In this document: positions 16,368 to 25,853 of the stretch, in pieces
Numbering within the stretch: position 1 is the first letter of the stretch
Layout: every line of letters starts with the position of its first letter
From: Pedobacter yonginensis
GTDB lineage: Bacteria > Bacteroidota > Bacteroidia > Sphingobacteriales > Sphingobacteriaceae
NCBI RefSeq assembly: GCF_003173595.1
Contig: NZ_QGNZ01000002.1
Coordinates: 992,001 to 1,056,000 of the forward strand
DNA length: 64,000 nt
Reading direction: 5' to 3'
Notes under the pieces: model-generated
What the model was told of the DNA's origin: nothing
The model's input: only the letters and a program-made list of their open reading frames with translations
Database searches by the model: none
Position numbers and translations under genes: made by a program

Positions 16368-18131
16368 TTATCTCTCAGGATAACCATTAAACCAACTGCT
16401 TCCCTTGTTTCTGGCTAAGCTATACGTAACTTCCTTTATTGATTTTTTCATTGTAGCCATTTCTGATGGGTTGAGTGTTAGCTGCTGCAATTTTACGTAG
16501 GATGTTGAAAATTTACGCATATCAGAGTTTCCAGATAAAGCATTACGATAAGTGATTACAAAACAAGGGCTTATGTTGTTTTTAGATTGAGCGGCGTAAT
16601 TTAGATATAAAACCTTATCCGCTTCGGCTGCAGTGCCAACAAGTTTTATGCTTTGGTTTGTTTGAAAAACTTGTTTTACCTGCATTGCCAAATCTTTGGG
16701 CAAGGGAAGCAATACCGCAAATCGTTGGTTTTGGGCATCGTCTAAAATTTTAATCCCCGCCCCAACCGATAGCGACGAGAAATAGGTCGGGCTTTTAGGA
16801 TCCCCGTACCAGTTAAAATAATCTACATAATTTGCTTGCTTACTCAAAGGTAAAATCTCCTTGTTAAAGCTAGCCATAAAGGCAGGCGTGTTGGCATCCG
16901 CTGCTTCAATGTATATTTTTAAAATTGGCTTAGAAATTCTGTAGGTATCTTTAAGCACAAATGCTGCTCCCTTTTTAATTTGATGCCCCGTTAATGCAAT
17001 TGCAATTGCGCTATCGCGATAAACTTTGTTGATGGTGATCTTATCACCTTTGTTGAATAGCACGTTCCCGTTTGCAAACCCATCAATGTAGCCTGAATTA
17101 AGTGTAATGGAGTTTTTATGTACCTCAATGCAAGTTGCTGTGCGCGGATTTGTTTGTGTTTGTAAAGGGAGTCCGATTAAGTTATGGGTATTTCTTTTGC
17201 CATCGTAGTGGAAAGTGGGCTTTTGTTTAAGTTTCTGATTGATACTAATTTCTGTTGTTATCGTTTTTAAAAGTGTGGCGAGGGAAATGTCTTTCGAACT
17301 TTTTTCATAAGCGCTTAATATGGCTTTGGTTAATGCGCCGTGTGGAACGCCGGATTCATCCCAAATCTCACTGGCTTTTTCATCATCCTTACATGCAGAA
17401 ATGGCTACAAAATTTGAGTTTTGGGTTTCTGAAGGACGAGCAATAATTTCCTGATCAACAATTATTGGCATTACGTTCATGTCAATGTCTCGAGTCATCC
17501 GATCCAGCTCATCGATATACATTGACTTTAAAGAGGATGTGTCGGTAATCCCATCATCCACATAAGGATTAGGTTCCATAAACCCGGAAGACAGTGTCAT
17601 AGACATGTTTCCACTGTAACAACAATCGAATATGGTGGTTAGCGTTACTTTTTTTGCTACAAATTGGTTGAAAATTTTCTTCAGGGTATTGTCTTTAAGT
17701 AAGCAATTGTATCCAGGCGAGTATAAATCGCTCATAATTAACGATTGGTTATACCCTTTTTTAATGGGATCGTTATTGAGCGCAACATTATCTATGTAAA
17801 TGCCATGCCCACTAAAATAGAATATAACAACATCCCCTTCCTTGCTTTTATTTAAGGTGCTATTAAGGGCACTGATAACTTGTGGTTGAGTGGCCATTTC
17901 GTTAAGGATGACATTGACATTGGTTTGATTGAAATTGAATCGACTTACCAAAAGTGATTTTATACTCAAAGCATCGTTTACACAGCCTTTTAACGAATGA
18001 AAACTTTTTACCATAGTTGATTCATAATAATCATTGATGCCAACCAAAACTGCATATTTGTTTTGGCCGAAGCCGGTTAGGGTTATGAAGCACAATAGGT
18101 AAAAAAATAATTTTGTAGGTGGTTTGTGCAT
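16368..18131 (-). CDS. Secreted caspase-like (C14) protein
   Basis: 587 residues with a signal peptide at 1-22 (LFFYLLCFITLTGFGQ) and a p20-type caspase domain, about 25-300. The dyad is His109 in YFSGHGIY and Cys171 in FDCCYSGN. A putative basic specificity pocket is not assignable by eye. Residues 330-587 form a second region I do not recognise, beta-rich in appearance; no T9SS C-terminal sorting domain is obvious. Metacaspase-like enzymes usually cut after Lys or Arg. The protein is predicted periplasmic or surface exposed, which is unusual for the family in general but common in Bacteroidetes. Starts 44 bp from the divergent TPR gene's likely start. Confidence 0.85.
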   Translation of the reverse strand: MHKPPTKLFFYLLCFITLTGFGQNKYAVLVGINDYYESTMVKSFHSLKGCVNDALSIKSLLVSRFNFNQTNVNVILNEMATQPQVISALNSTLNKSKEGDVVIFYFSGHGIYIDNVALNNDPIKKGYNQSLIMSDLYSPGYNCLLKDNTLKKIFNQFVAKKVTLTTIFDCCYSGNMSMTLSSGFMEPNPYVDDGITDTSSLKSMYIDELDRMTRDIDMNVMPIIVDQEIIARPSETQNSNFVAISACKDDEKASEIWDESGVPHGALTKAILSAYEKSSKDISLATLLKTITTEISINQKLKQKPTFHYDGKRNTHNLIGLPLQTQTNPRTATCIEVHKNSITLNSGYIDGFANGNVLFNKGDKITINKVYRDSAIAIALTGHQIKKGAAFVLKDTYRISKPILKIYIEAADANTPAFMASFNKEILPLSKQANYVDYFNWYGDPKSPTYFSSLSVGAGIKILDDAQNQRFAVLLPLPKDLAMQVKQVFQTNQSIKLVGTAAEADKVLYLNYAAQSKNNISPCFVITYRNALSGNSDMRKFSTSYVKLQQLTLNPSEMATMKKSIKEVTYSLARNKGSSWFNGYPER

Positions 18132-18175
18132 AGAGATGTTTTTTTATATTAAATTTAATGTTTAAATCCCTGATA

Positions 18176-19570
18176 ATGAAATTTATAGCGCTGAGTTTTT
18201 TGTGCATTCTAACCGCCCTTAACGGCGCCGCTCAGAAAAGGGTAATTGATAGTTTATATAAGGATTTGCGCTTTAAGAAAACCGATACCGACCGGGCGGT
18301 TGCGCTCTATAACCTCAGTTATTATTATCAAAATTTTAAGCCAGATTCTGCCATGTTTTTGGCTAAGGAGGCGTATAATCTTTCTAAAAAGCGTAAATTT
18401 TTGCGGGGAGAATCTTGGGCATTAAGCAGTATGGCTAATGCTTTCCATGCCTTGCACAATTACCCAAAAGCGATTGAATATTTTATTGAGCAATTAAAAA
18501 TTGAAGAGAAAAGAAATATCCCAGAGAATATAGGTAGTACCTATTTGAGTATGGCACTGGTTTATAATAGTGAAAAAGATGTTAGAAAAGCCTTGTTTTA
18601 TGCTTTGAAAGCCGACTCCATTGCTAAAGTAAATAAACTCCCAGAGCTGGCGCTATTTGCCAAACTGAATATTGGCGATATTTACGAAAAGGCAAATCAA
18701 TTGGGTTCGGCAATGGTTTACAGCCATAATGCTTACGAACTTTCTTTGCTTCAAAAAAACGATCAAATTACTGGCGTTGCCTTAAATAATTTAGGAAATA
18801 TATACTTTAAGCGAAGTGAGTATGGGAAGGCTAATGATTATTATAGGAGAAGCATTCCTTTTCTGAAATCCAGTGAAGATTATAACAATTTAGCGGAATG
18901 CTATGTTGGTTTAGCCAAAGTATTTAAGGATCAACATAATCCAGACTCTGCTATCTATTATGCGAAAAATGCTTACAAACTGGCGAATGATAACGAATTT
19001 TTTGCTAAAGCGGTAGATGCAAGTGCATTATTGATCAAGCTATACAAAAGTAACGGCAAAATTGATAGCGCTTTTGTTTATCAGGAAATTATGATTACGC
19101 TTACGGATTCTATTGACAATAAGGAGCGGGCAAAAGAGGTTCAAAGCATTACTATTGCTGAAGAACTGCGCCAGAAAGAAATAGTTGAAGCACATGAAAA
19201 AGAAATGGAAGAAAGAAGACAAAAATTGCAATTACTTGCCATCGGAATTCTGATTCCCATTTTCTTTTTCATTAGCATTTTTTTGAGTAGAAGAAAGGTT
19301 AATAAGAAAGTAATTGAGTTTTCGGGTATAATTTCTCTGTTGATGCTTTTTGAATACCTAACCTTATTTATCCATCCTTTTGTTGCTGAAAAATCGCATC
19401 ATTCACCCTTTATCGAAATTGTAGTTTTTGTAATCATTGCTGCGCTACTTACGCCAACGCACCACAAGGTTGAGCATTGGTTGATTGGTAAATTAAGTAA
19501 GATTAGAGAACGCCACATTGAAATGCGCCAAAGGGCGATTGATGAACTTGAAACGGATAAAGAAGATTAA
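18176..19570 (+). CDS. Membrane-anchored TPR protein
   Basis: 464 residues from the ATG at 18176; an upstream ATG at 18158 would add six residues but gives a poorer signal peptide. Signal peptide 1-19, then about six to seven tetratricopeptide repeats (for example ALNNLGNIYFKRSEYGKAN and AECYVGLAKVFKDQHNPDSA). A membrane helix follows (LQLLAIGILIPIFFFISIFL), then two more spans in the last 110 residues, and a charged end. The layout resembles Bacteroidetes TPR sensor kinases but no kinase or DNA-binding domain is present. Divergent from the caspase gene with a very small gap, so a functional pair is possible. It ends 10 bp from the convergent lipoprotein gene. Confidence 0.82.
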   Translation: MKFIALSFLCILTALNGAAQKRVIDSLYKDLRFKKTDTDRAVALYNLSYYYQNFKPDSAMFLAKEAYNLSKKRKFLRGESWALSSMANAFHALHNYPKAIEYFIEQLKIEEKRNIPENIGSTYLSMALVYNSEKDVRKALFYALKADSIAKVNKLPELALFAKLNIGDIYEKANQLGSAMVYSHNAYELSLLQKNDQITGVALNNLGNIYFKRSEYGKANDYYRRSIPFLKSSEDYNNLAECYVGLAKVFKDQHNPDSAIYYAKNAYKLANDNEFFAKAVDASALLIKLYKSNGKIDSAFVYQEIMITLTDSIDNKERAKEVQSITIAEELRQKEIVEAHEKEMEERRQKLQLLAIGILIPIFFFISIFLSRRKVNKKVIEFSGIISLLMLFEYLTLFIHPFVAEKSHHSPFIEIVVFVIIAALLTPTHHKVEHWLIGKLSKIRERHIEMRQRAIDELETDKED

Positions 19571-19580
19571 AACGCCTTTC

Positions 19581-19811
19581 CTACTTTTTTGGTGGCGGTG
19601 CTAATGTGCCTTTTCCGCCAGTATCAACCGAATCTTTAACGGATGAGGACATCACTTTTGTTGTATCCACTACGTTGCTGTCTGTGGTAGTCGTGGTGGT
19701 TACTGTTGTAGTGTCAGCGGTGTCTGCTTTTTTCTCGCTGTTGCAGCTTTGTAATGATGCAGTGCCGACTAAGGCTGCCACGAAAGCGCCTGTTAAGATG
19801 ATTTTTTTCAT
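19581..19811 (-). CDS. Small Thr/Asp-rich lipoprotein
   Basis: 76 residues. Signal peptide with lipobox LQSC, Cys23 lipidated. The mature part is low complexity: a TTTVTTTTTTD run, then SVKDSVDTGGKGTLAPPPKK. No fold is expected; it may be a short surface or periplasmic tail. The plus-strand reading is rich in GTG/GTT and shows no plausible protein. Function unknown. Confidence 0.7.
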   Translation of the reverse strand: MKKIILTGAFVAALVGTASLQSCNSEKKADTADTTTVTTTTTTDSNVVDTTKVMSSSVKDSVDTGGKGTLAPPPKK

Positions 19812-19948
19812 GTTGTTTTAAGTTTGATTTAATTTGAAGTTACAATATTTTTTTGTTTTAAACTATTGTAAATCATTTTGTTAATTCATATCAAACCTTG
19901 TATTTCTAATAAAAAAATGGATGCAGCTTAGCACATCTTGAGCATTTC

Positions 19949-21088
19949 TTATTGCAGGTAATTTACGCGTTCTACTGTTATTTTTTCCCCACTTAATTTT
20001 TCTAACAGCAGTTGGGTTTTGTTGCTGTTTTCTCGTCGCCATTGAATAAACTCACATAGGGTTGCGAATGTATTAGCTGTTCTGCCCTCTATACTTTTAA
20101 TTTCTTCATTTATGGTAAGTTTATTTGCAATGTTGGTTACAGACAGGTTAATGCCAACAATCTTGAGTTTACCGTCAACCAGATAAACATCTGCTGCGGG
20201 GCCTAAATTTTTCTTTGCAGATTTGTTTTTAGGTAAGATCCAGTATTTAAGTTGGTTGGTATTGAATATAAATTGTTTGGTGTTTTCCATAAAGAAGCCT
20301 AGTCCTACTTTACTTCCAACACCCTCTCGAAGATTAATTTTGACTGGATTGAATTGATGATTTGCGAAGCCGACATTGGCAAACACGATGGAAACTTCTG
20401 CGCCAACGTTTGCGCTATTTAAACCTTGCGCAAATATTTTAGCGGGATAAACGGTGCCATTTTTTTGGTTTTCTGCCATTAATTTTTTGAAAGTTGGTTC
20501 TTTCATATTGCCATCAAAAACGCCTGCAAAGCCGAAATCGATTAGGCAAGATTTTAGGGATTCGCCTCCAATAGATACGTCTGCAAAATGCCTGTTGTTG
20601 ATGAATTTAACATTGGTTTCTTGCATGTTGGGGCTTGGTTGGAAAGGACTTGCCGATACATAGGCTTGCTGCTTTTCGAAGTCGAATTTCCAATTAAGCT
20701 TGTTAATTACATCGGCACCAAGCAAGTATAAATCATTGCAGAGCAAGAAAGGCATATCTGTAATGACAGTATTTTGGTTTTCGAAGATGCTACTGCCAAT
20801 TTGTATGGTTTTTATGCTGCCATGCCCAACAGATTTGGAATTTTCTTGGCTGTCTTTAACCTTTCTATTCTTATTTGCGACGATTCCTGTTGCTGCGGTG
20901 GTTGTAGAATTGGCAACACCTGTATATGCGCCTGTATCGAACGCGAAGTTAGCGGCTACCCCATTCATTTTTCCTTTAAATACCAGCAAACTTGTATTGG
21001 TTGTGAAGTTAAGTGTATCTACACGGCTTTGAGCTGCTAGTAAAGTTGGGATGGATAAAAATAGGATGATGAATAGTTTTATTTTCAT
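19949..21088 (-). CDS. Retropepsin-like aspartyl protease with PDZ-like end
   Basis: 379 residues. Signal peptide 1-19 (LSIPTLLAAQ). First lobe active-site motif FAFDTGAYTG with Asp51. The second lobe has CLIDFGFAGVFDG with Asp184, where DFG replaces DTG. Residues about 295-379 look like a PDZ-type domain (LKIVGINLS, NEEIKSIEGR). The family (clan AA, PF13650-like) occurs often in Bacteroidetes as exported, unstudied proteases. Substitution of Thr by Phe in the second motif may lower or alter activity. Followed by a 313-bp gap before typA on the other strand. Confidence 0.82.
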   Translation of the reverse strand: MKIKLFIILFLSIPTLLAAQSRVDTLNFTTNTSLLVFKGKMNGVAANFAFDTGAYTGVANSTTTAATGIVANKNRKVKDSQENSKSVGHGSIKTIQIGSSIFENQNTVITDMPFLLCNDLYLLGADVINKLNWKFDFEKQQAYVSASPFQPSPNMQETNVKFINNRHFADVSIGGESLKSCLIDFGFAGVFDGNMKEPTFKKLMAENQKNGTVYPAKIFAQGLNSANVGAEVSIVFANVGFANHQFNPVKINLREGVGSKVGLGFFMENTKQFIFNTNQLKYWILPKNKSAKKNLGPAADVYLVDGKLKIVGINLSVTNIANKLTINEEIKSIEGRTANTFATLCEFIQWRRENSNKTQLLLEKLSGEKITVERVNYLQ

Positions 21089-21401
21089 TAGGAGCGTTTA
21101 GCATTAACATTAGGGTTGTACCGATCAATTATAGTTAAAAATATGAAAATATTTGGGGCGAGGGGTGTGAACTTTAATTTTTGCAGAGGCTTTGCAAACT
21201 AAACCCAATGGAAGCGGTAGCCCCGAAATGAAATGAGGGCTTTAGCGAACTGTGGGGCTGTAGTTAAAAAAATGCTTCTGCACTTGCTTTTCTATTTATA
21301 AATGAGATAATTACAAGGTTAACCTCGCATTAAATAGTGAGACATATAGTAGAAAATCCATTTCTAAACACTATCTTTGCGCCAAATTTGAGGCGCATTT
21401 T
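21089..21401. other. Intergenic region with a GC-rich structured element
   Basis: 313 bp between divergent genes. Between about 21196 and 21270 a GC-richer block contains AGCCCC (21219-21224) that can pair with GGGGCT (21254-21259), flanked by GGAAGCGG and TTAGCGAAC segments. This combination recalls a structured element common between Bacteroidetes genes (possibly the Flavo-1 RNA motif, from memory). The rest is A/T-rich and includes the typA promoter. Confidence 0.4.
21372..21379 (+). promoter_or_regulatory. -7 element TATCTTTG for typA
   Basis: Exact TAnnTTTG, 23-30 bp before the typA ATG. Position and match are good; the -33 element is not clear. Confidence 0.5.
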
Positions 21402-23207
21402 ATGCAAAAGATTAGAAATATAGCTATTATAGCACACGTTGACCACGGTAAAACTACATTGGTTGATAAGATTTTACATTCTTGTTCTATTTTTCGTGAC
21501 AACGAACAAACAGGAGATTTGATATTGGATAATAACGATTTAGAGCGTGAGCGTGGTATCACAATCGTATCTAAAAACGTTTCAGTTCAATACAAAGACG
21601 TAAAGATTAACATTATTGACACTCCTGGTCACGCGGATTTTGGCGGTGAGGTAGAGCGTGTGTTGAAAATGGCCGATGGTGTACTTTTACTTTGTGATGC
21701 TTTTGAAGGTGCAATGCCTCAAACGCGTTTTGTAACCCAAAAAGCTTTGGCCCTTGGCTTAAAACCTATTGTGGTTGTAAATAAAGTTGATAAAGAAAAC
21801 TGTCGCCCTGAAGAGGTTTACGAGCAAATTTTCGAATTGTTCTTTAACCTTGAAGCAACAGAAGAACAACTGGATTTCCCTGTAATTTACGGTTCATCTA
21901 AACAAGGATGGATGAGTACAGATTGGAAAGTGCCAACTACTGATATTTTTGCATTGTTGGATGCTGTAGTGGCAAACATTCCACCTGCACCAATTAACGA
22001 CGGTACTTTACAAATGCAAATTACTTCGTTAGATTATTCATCTTTCGTAGGTCGTATTGCAATTGGTCGTGTACACCGTGGTACAATTAAAGAAAACCAA
22101 CCAGTTACGTTAATTAAACGTGATGGAAGAGTTGTAAAATCAAGAGTTAAAGAACTTTACACTTTTGAAGGTTTAGGAAAAATTCGTGCTACGGAAGTAA
22201 GCTCTGGAGATATTTGTGCTGTTGTTGGTATTGATGGTTTTGATATTGGTGATACCATTTCTGATTTCGAAAATCCAGAGCAATTACCTGTAATTAGTAT
22301 TGATGAGCCAACAATGAACATGTTGTTTACCATTAACAACTCACCATTTTTTGGTAAAGAAGGTAAATTAGTAACGTCTCAACGTATTAAAGAACGTTTG
22401 TACAAAGAGATGGAGAAAAACTTAGCTTTAAAAGTTGTTGAAACGGCATCTCCAGATTCTTGGTTGGTTTATGGTCGTGGTATTCTCCATTTATCGGTAT
22501 TAATCGAAACGATGCGTCGTGAAGGTTATGAAATTCAAGTTGGTCAGCCACAGGTTATCATTAAAGAAATTGATGGTAAAAAATGTGAGCCAATTGAAAC
22601 TTTAATTGTTGATGTACCTGCAGAAGTTTCTGGTAAGGTGATTGAATTGGTAACTCAACGTAAAGGTGAGTTGTTGATTATGGAGCCTAAAGGCGATTTA
22701 CAACACTTAGAATTTGAAATCCCAGCTCGTGGAATTATTGGTTTGCGTAATAACGTATTAACAGCAACTGCTGGTGAGGCTATTATGGCTCACCGTTTCA
22801 AAGCTTATGAGCCTTGGAAAGGAACAATTCCTGGTCGTTTAAATGGTGTGTTGGTTTCAATGGATAAAGGTATGACTACTGCTTATTCGATTGATAAACT
22901 ACAAGATAGAGGTCGTTTCTTTGTTGATCCAGGTGTGGATATTTACGAAGGACAAATTTTAGGTGAGCATATCCGCGATAACGATTTGGTTGTAAACGTG
23001 GTTAAAGGAAAAGCATTAACTAACATGCGTGCTTCTGGTACAGATGATAACGCTCGTATTGCTCCTGCTATTAAATTCTCTTTAGAAGAGGCTATGGAAT
23101 ATATTCAAGCTGATGAGTATATTGAAGTTACACCGCAAAGCATGCGTTTACGTAAAATCTTTTTAACTGAACAAGAACGTAAAGTTAAAGGAAAGCAGTT
23201 TGCTTAA
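21402..23207 (+). CDS. typA: Translational GTPase TypA/BipA
   Basis: 601 residues, typical length. G-domain motifs: AHVDHGKTTL (P-loop), RGITIVSKN (switch I), DTPGHADFGGEV (switch II) and NKVDKENCRP. Domain II and the TypA-specific C-terminal region follow (SDSWLVYGRGILHLSVLIETMRREG-like segment, then ARGIIGLRN). It is a ribosome-associated GTPase of the EF-G class involved in ribosome assembly and stress or low-temperature growth. Monocistronic with its own promoter and a strong terminator. Codon use is that of a well expressed gene, richer in CGT arginine codons than its neighbours. Confidence 0.97.
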   Translation: MQKIRNIAIIAHVDHGKTTLVDKILHSCSIFRDNEQTGDLILDNNDLERERGITIVSKNVSVQYKDVKINIIDTPGHADFGGEVERVLKMADGVLLLCDAFEGAMPQTRFVTQKALALGLKPIVVVNKVDKENCRPEEVYEQIFELFFNLEATEEQLDFPVIYGSSKQGWMSTDWKVPTTDIFALLDAVVANIPPAPINDGTLQMQITSLDYSSFVGRIAIGRVHRGTIKENQPVTLIKRDGRVVKSRVKELYTFEGLGKIRATEVSSGDICAVVGIDGFDIGDTISDFENPEQLPVISIDEPTMNMLFTINNSPFFGKEGKLVTSQRIKERLYKEMEKNLALKVVETASPDSWLVYGRGILHLSVLIETMRREGYEIQVGQPQVIIKEIDGKKCEPIETLIVDVPAEVSGKVIELVTQRKGELLIMEPKGDLQHLEFEIPARGIIGLRNNVLTATAGEAIMAHRFKAYEPWKGTIPGRLNGVLVSMDKGMTTAYSIDKLQDRGRFFVDPGVDIYEGQILGEHIRDNDLVVNVVKGKALTNMRASGTDDNARIAPAIKFSLEEAMEYIQADEYIEVTPQSMRLRKIFLTEQERKVKGKQFA

Positions 23208-23241
23208 TTTTTGATTCCTTTTTAGGAATTTTAATATAGGA

Positions 23242-23268
23242 AGGCCTCGATGTAAATCGGGGCTTTTT
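23242..23268 (+). terminator. Intrinsic terminator after typA
   Basis: An 8-bp stem, GCCTCGAT (23244-23251) with ATCGGGGC (23256-23263), one G-U pair, loop GTAA, then TTTTT. It lies 35 bp after the typA stop. Confidence 0.88.
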
Positions 23269-23615
23269 GCTTTTAAGTGGTTTTTATCAATAGCCACTAC
23301 GGCACTACACTTTGGATTGTATTCCGTGCATTTTGTTTTTCCGTGGCAAAAATGCAAAAGGTAACGCAGTAATATCAAAATAAAATTTTGGATGCCTATA
23401 CTCCCTATTTATTCTAGGATAGAAAAATAAATCGCCAAAGAGTTGTTTGTCAAGCTAAATTCAAAACAACTATTGGGAATAGAAATCTAACATTTTCATG
23501 GCAATTCATTTTCTGTACGCGCCTAAATTTGAGTTTTTAAACCAAGCTGAATCAGCTAAATTTCTTGTTTGCTAACTACCTGAATTTTACTTTTTTTGCG
23601 TTTATTTTTATTGAT
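23269..23615. other. Intergenic region before acyltransferase gene
   Basis: About 350 bp, A/T-rich. A 13-base near-palindrome, AGCTGAATCAGCT, lies at 23545-23557. No ORF, promoter or repeat that I can defend. Confidence 0.4.
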
Positions 23616-24533
23616 ATGATTAAAAAGGGGTTTTCCTATTTGGGAATATTTTTTTTAGGCGTATTATCCCTATTGCCATTATCCGTATTGTATTTCATTT
23701 CAAACGGCGTTTATTTCTTGCTTTATCGTGTTTTTGGTTATCGAAAAAAAGTAGTTAGAGAGAATTTGCTTCAGGCCTTGCCGGAGAAAAGTCTGGACGA
23801 AATTTTAGCGATTGAGAAACGCTTCTACAGATATTTATCTGATCTAATATTCGAGATTGTAAAAATGAACAACATATCAAGCGCTGAAATAAAAAAGCGA
23901 TTTGTTTTTCACAATAAGCAACAAATAGAAGATTATTTTGCTCAAGGTAAAAGTGTTTTGATTTGTTCGGCGCATTATGGAAACTGGGAATGGGGAACTT
24001 TGGGTATAGGGTTAAATTTTTCTGCAAATCATTACCCAATTTACAAACCACTGAGCAATCCTATTTTTGATGATTGGTTTAAAAGGGTGCGCAGCCGATT
24101 TGGAAACAACCTAATTGCCATGCGCCAAACCTTAAGAGCTTTACAAGCCAGTAAAGATGGGCCGAGCATGTTTAGTTTTGGCAACGATCAGGCGCCTTCC
24201 AAAGATGAATCGCACTATTGGACGACCTTCATGCATCAACAAACATCCATTCAATTGGGGATTGAAAAAATTGCAAAGAGAACCAACCAGCCAATCTTCT
24301 ATTTGAAGGTTAATTGCATTAAACGAGGGTATTACGAGGTAGATTGTGTTCCCTTGTGCTTAAATCCTGCTGACACAGTAGAATTTGAAATTACAGAAAT
24401 GCACACCCGCTTTCTGGAAAACATCATTAGAGCAGAACCGGCATATTGGTTGTGGAGCCACCGCAGATGGAAATATAAACCCAAAGGGTTAGAGATCATT
24501 TCAACCGAAATGGAATCGCTGATACAGGCTTAA
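23616..24533 (+). CDS. Lysophospholipid/lauroyl acyltransferase (LpxL-like)
   Basis: 305 residues from the ATG at 23616, which gives the normal N-terminus MIKKGFSYLG; an in-frame ATG 51 bp upstream adds a poor extension. Membrane segment at about 7-38, then an acyltransferase domain with the HX4(D/E) motif HYGNWE (His120 to Glu125) in ICSAHYGNWEWG. Later segments SFGNDQAP and EPAYWLWSHRRWKYKPKG are typical of the LpxL/HtrB family, which transfers a secondary acyl chain to lipid A at the inner membrane. Followed 29 bp later by a serine hydrolase gene with its own -7 element. Confidence 0.92.
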   Translation: MIKKGFSYLGIFFLGVLSLLPLSVLYFISNGVYFLLYRVFGYRKKVVRENLLQALPEKSLDEILAIEKRFYRYLSDLIFEIVKMNNISSAEIKKRFVFHNKQQIEDYFAQGKSVLICSAHYGNWEWGTLGIGLNFSANHYPIYKPLSNPIFDDWFKRVRSRFGNNLIAMRQTLRALQASKDGPSMFSFGNDQAPSKDESHYWTTFMHQQTSIQLGIEKIAKRTNQPIFYLKVNCIKRGYYEVDCVPLCLNPADTVEFEITEMHTRFLENIIRAEPAYWLWSHRRWKYKPKGLEIISTEMESLIQA

Positions 24534-24538
24534 TCGCT

Positions 24539-24546
24539 TATATTTG
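24539..24546 (+). promoter_or_regulatory. -7 element TATATTTG for serine hydrolase
   Basis: Exact TAnnTTTG, 17-24 bp before the ATG at 24563 and just after the acyltransferase stop. Confidence 0.4.
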
Positions 24547-24562
24547 TCTTTATATTTTCTTG

Positions 24563-25753
24563 ATGAAGACTCTAAAAAAAATCCTGCTCTATTTTCTTCT
24601 TCCTATTTTACTATTTTTTGGAGGCTTATTTCTTTGGCAACCTTATTTGATGCGGGTAATTTATTATAGAAGTCCTAGTGCAAATACTTATAAAGCTTTT
24701 CCTCAAGCCATTTCTCATAAAAGTGATACTGCCTTTCGGTTTTTTCGCTTGCCAAAAGGTAGAACTGATGTGGATACCCTGCATGTCTTTGATGGGAATA
24801 ACCAATCTATCCCCTTTGCTGATTATTTTAAAAACGGCAAACTGAATGCATTTCTAATCATTCGAAATGATACGATATTGTATGAGAAATACAGTGCAGG
24901 ATATAGCGATAGTACATTAACAACCGTATTTTCTGGCGCAAAGAGTATGGTTTCGATTGTGCTGGGTGAGGCCTTGGCTGATGGAAGTATTAAAAATCTT
25001 AATGACAAGGTAACCCGATATATTCCTGAGCTTAAAGCTAATGTGGCGTTTAATAACATCAGTGTGAAAGATCTTTTGGATATGAAATCGGGGCTGGAGT
25101 TTAAGGATGCCCTGGGTGGGGTTGTTCAGGCTTTCTTTTCTGATGAAGCCAAATATTATTACACCCACGATATGAAGGCCGAACTGATGAAAGTTAAGTT
25201 GGTTAATAAACCCGGAACGGTTTGGCAATATAAAAGCATCGACCCAATTTTGCTGGGTTGGGTGATAGAGCAGGCTACAAAAAAACCAATAGCACAATAT
25301 TTCGATGAGAAAATTTGGAAGCGTGTTGGGGCAGAATATCATGCAACTTGGGGGCTGGATCATCCAAACGGTTTGGCAAATACGGCAAGCCGATTTCAAG
25401 TTACAGCAATTGATTTTGCAAAAATCGGTCGTTTATATCTTAACAAGGGCAAATATAATGGCAAGCAGATTGTGACCGAGCAATGGGTAAACCAGTCCAT
25501 ATCATTAGGTGACGAAATGCCGGCATCATCAAAAGGTTGGCAAAAATCGGCGCATCATTATCTTTGGTGGATTCCGCAAGAAGGTGAAAAGGGTGATTAC
25601 GCGGCAGAGGGCATGCTTGGGCAACGGCTTTATATGGATTCGAAAACCAATACCATTATTGTTCAATTTGCAGAACATGGGGCTGGCAATTATCCTTACC
25701 GAAAAATAAGTAGATACATGGCTGGGTTGCCATTTCAATATCCTAAGCAGTAA
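24563..25753 (+). CDS. Class C beta-lactamase-fold serine hydrolase
   Basis: 396 residues from the ATG at 24563; a TTG one codon upstream is less likely. N-terminal membrane anchor (6-26), then a periplasmic serine hydrolase. The SxxK motif is Ser124-Gly-Ala-Lys127; WQYKSID gives the YxS/N-type motif; a late triad residue is probably in the AEGMLGQ segment that replaces KTG. Members are D-aminopeptidases, esterases or penicillin-binding-like proteins; the substrate cannot be told. Ends 100 bp before the kinase-like gene. Confidence 0.86.
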   Translation: MKTLKKILLYFLLPILLFFGGLFLWQPYLMRVIYYRSPSANTYKAFPQAISHKSDTAFRFFRLPKGRTDVDTLHVFDGNNQSIPFADYFKNGKLNAFLIIRNDTILYEKYSAGYSDSTLTTVFSGAKSMVSIVLGEALADGSIKNLNDKVTRYIPELKANVAFNNISVKDLLDMKSGLEFKDALGGVVQAFFSDEAKYYYTHDMKAELMKVKLVNKPGTVWQYKSIDPILLGWVIEQATKKPIAQYFDEKIWKRVGAEYHATWGLDHPNGLANTASRFQVTAIDFAKIGRLYLNKGKYNGKQIVTEQWVNQSISLGDEMPASSKGWQKSAHHYLWWIPQEGEKGDYAAEGMLGQRLYMDSKTNTIIVQFAEHGAGNYPYRKISRYMAGLPFQYPKQ

Positions 25754-25853
25754 CTTATACCCTAAAAAAGCGAAGATATTATTTTGTGTAGCGTTCTTCA
25801 TGGGTCTCTATTTTCTTTGCGGTTAAATTTTTAAAATACTACATTGCTTATCC

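Noticed and set aside
16368..18131. T9SS C-terminal sorting domain on the caspase-like protein
   Set aside because: The end lacks the conserved lysine and glycine pattern of a CTD, so only signal-peptide export is claimed.
23545..23557. AGCTGAATCAGCT palindrome as an operator
   Set aside because: Single short palindrome without a regulator or second copy nearby.
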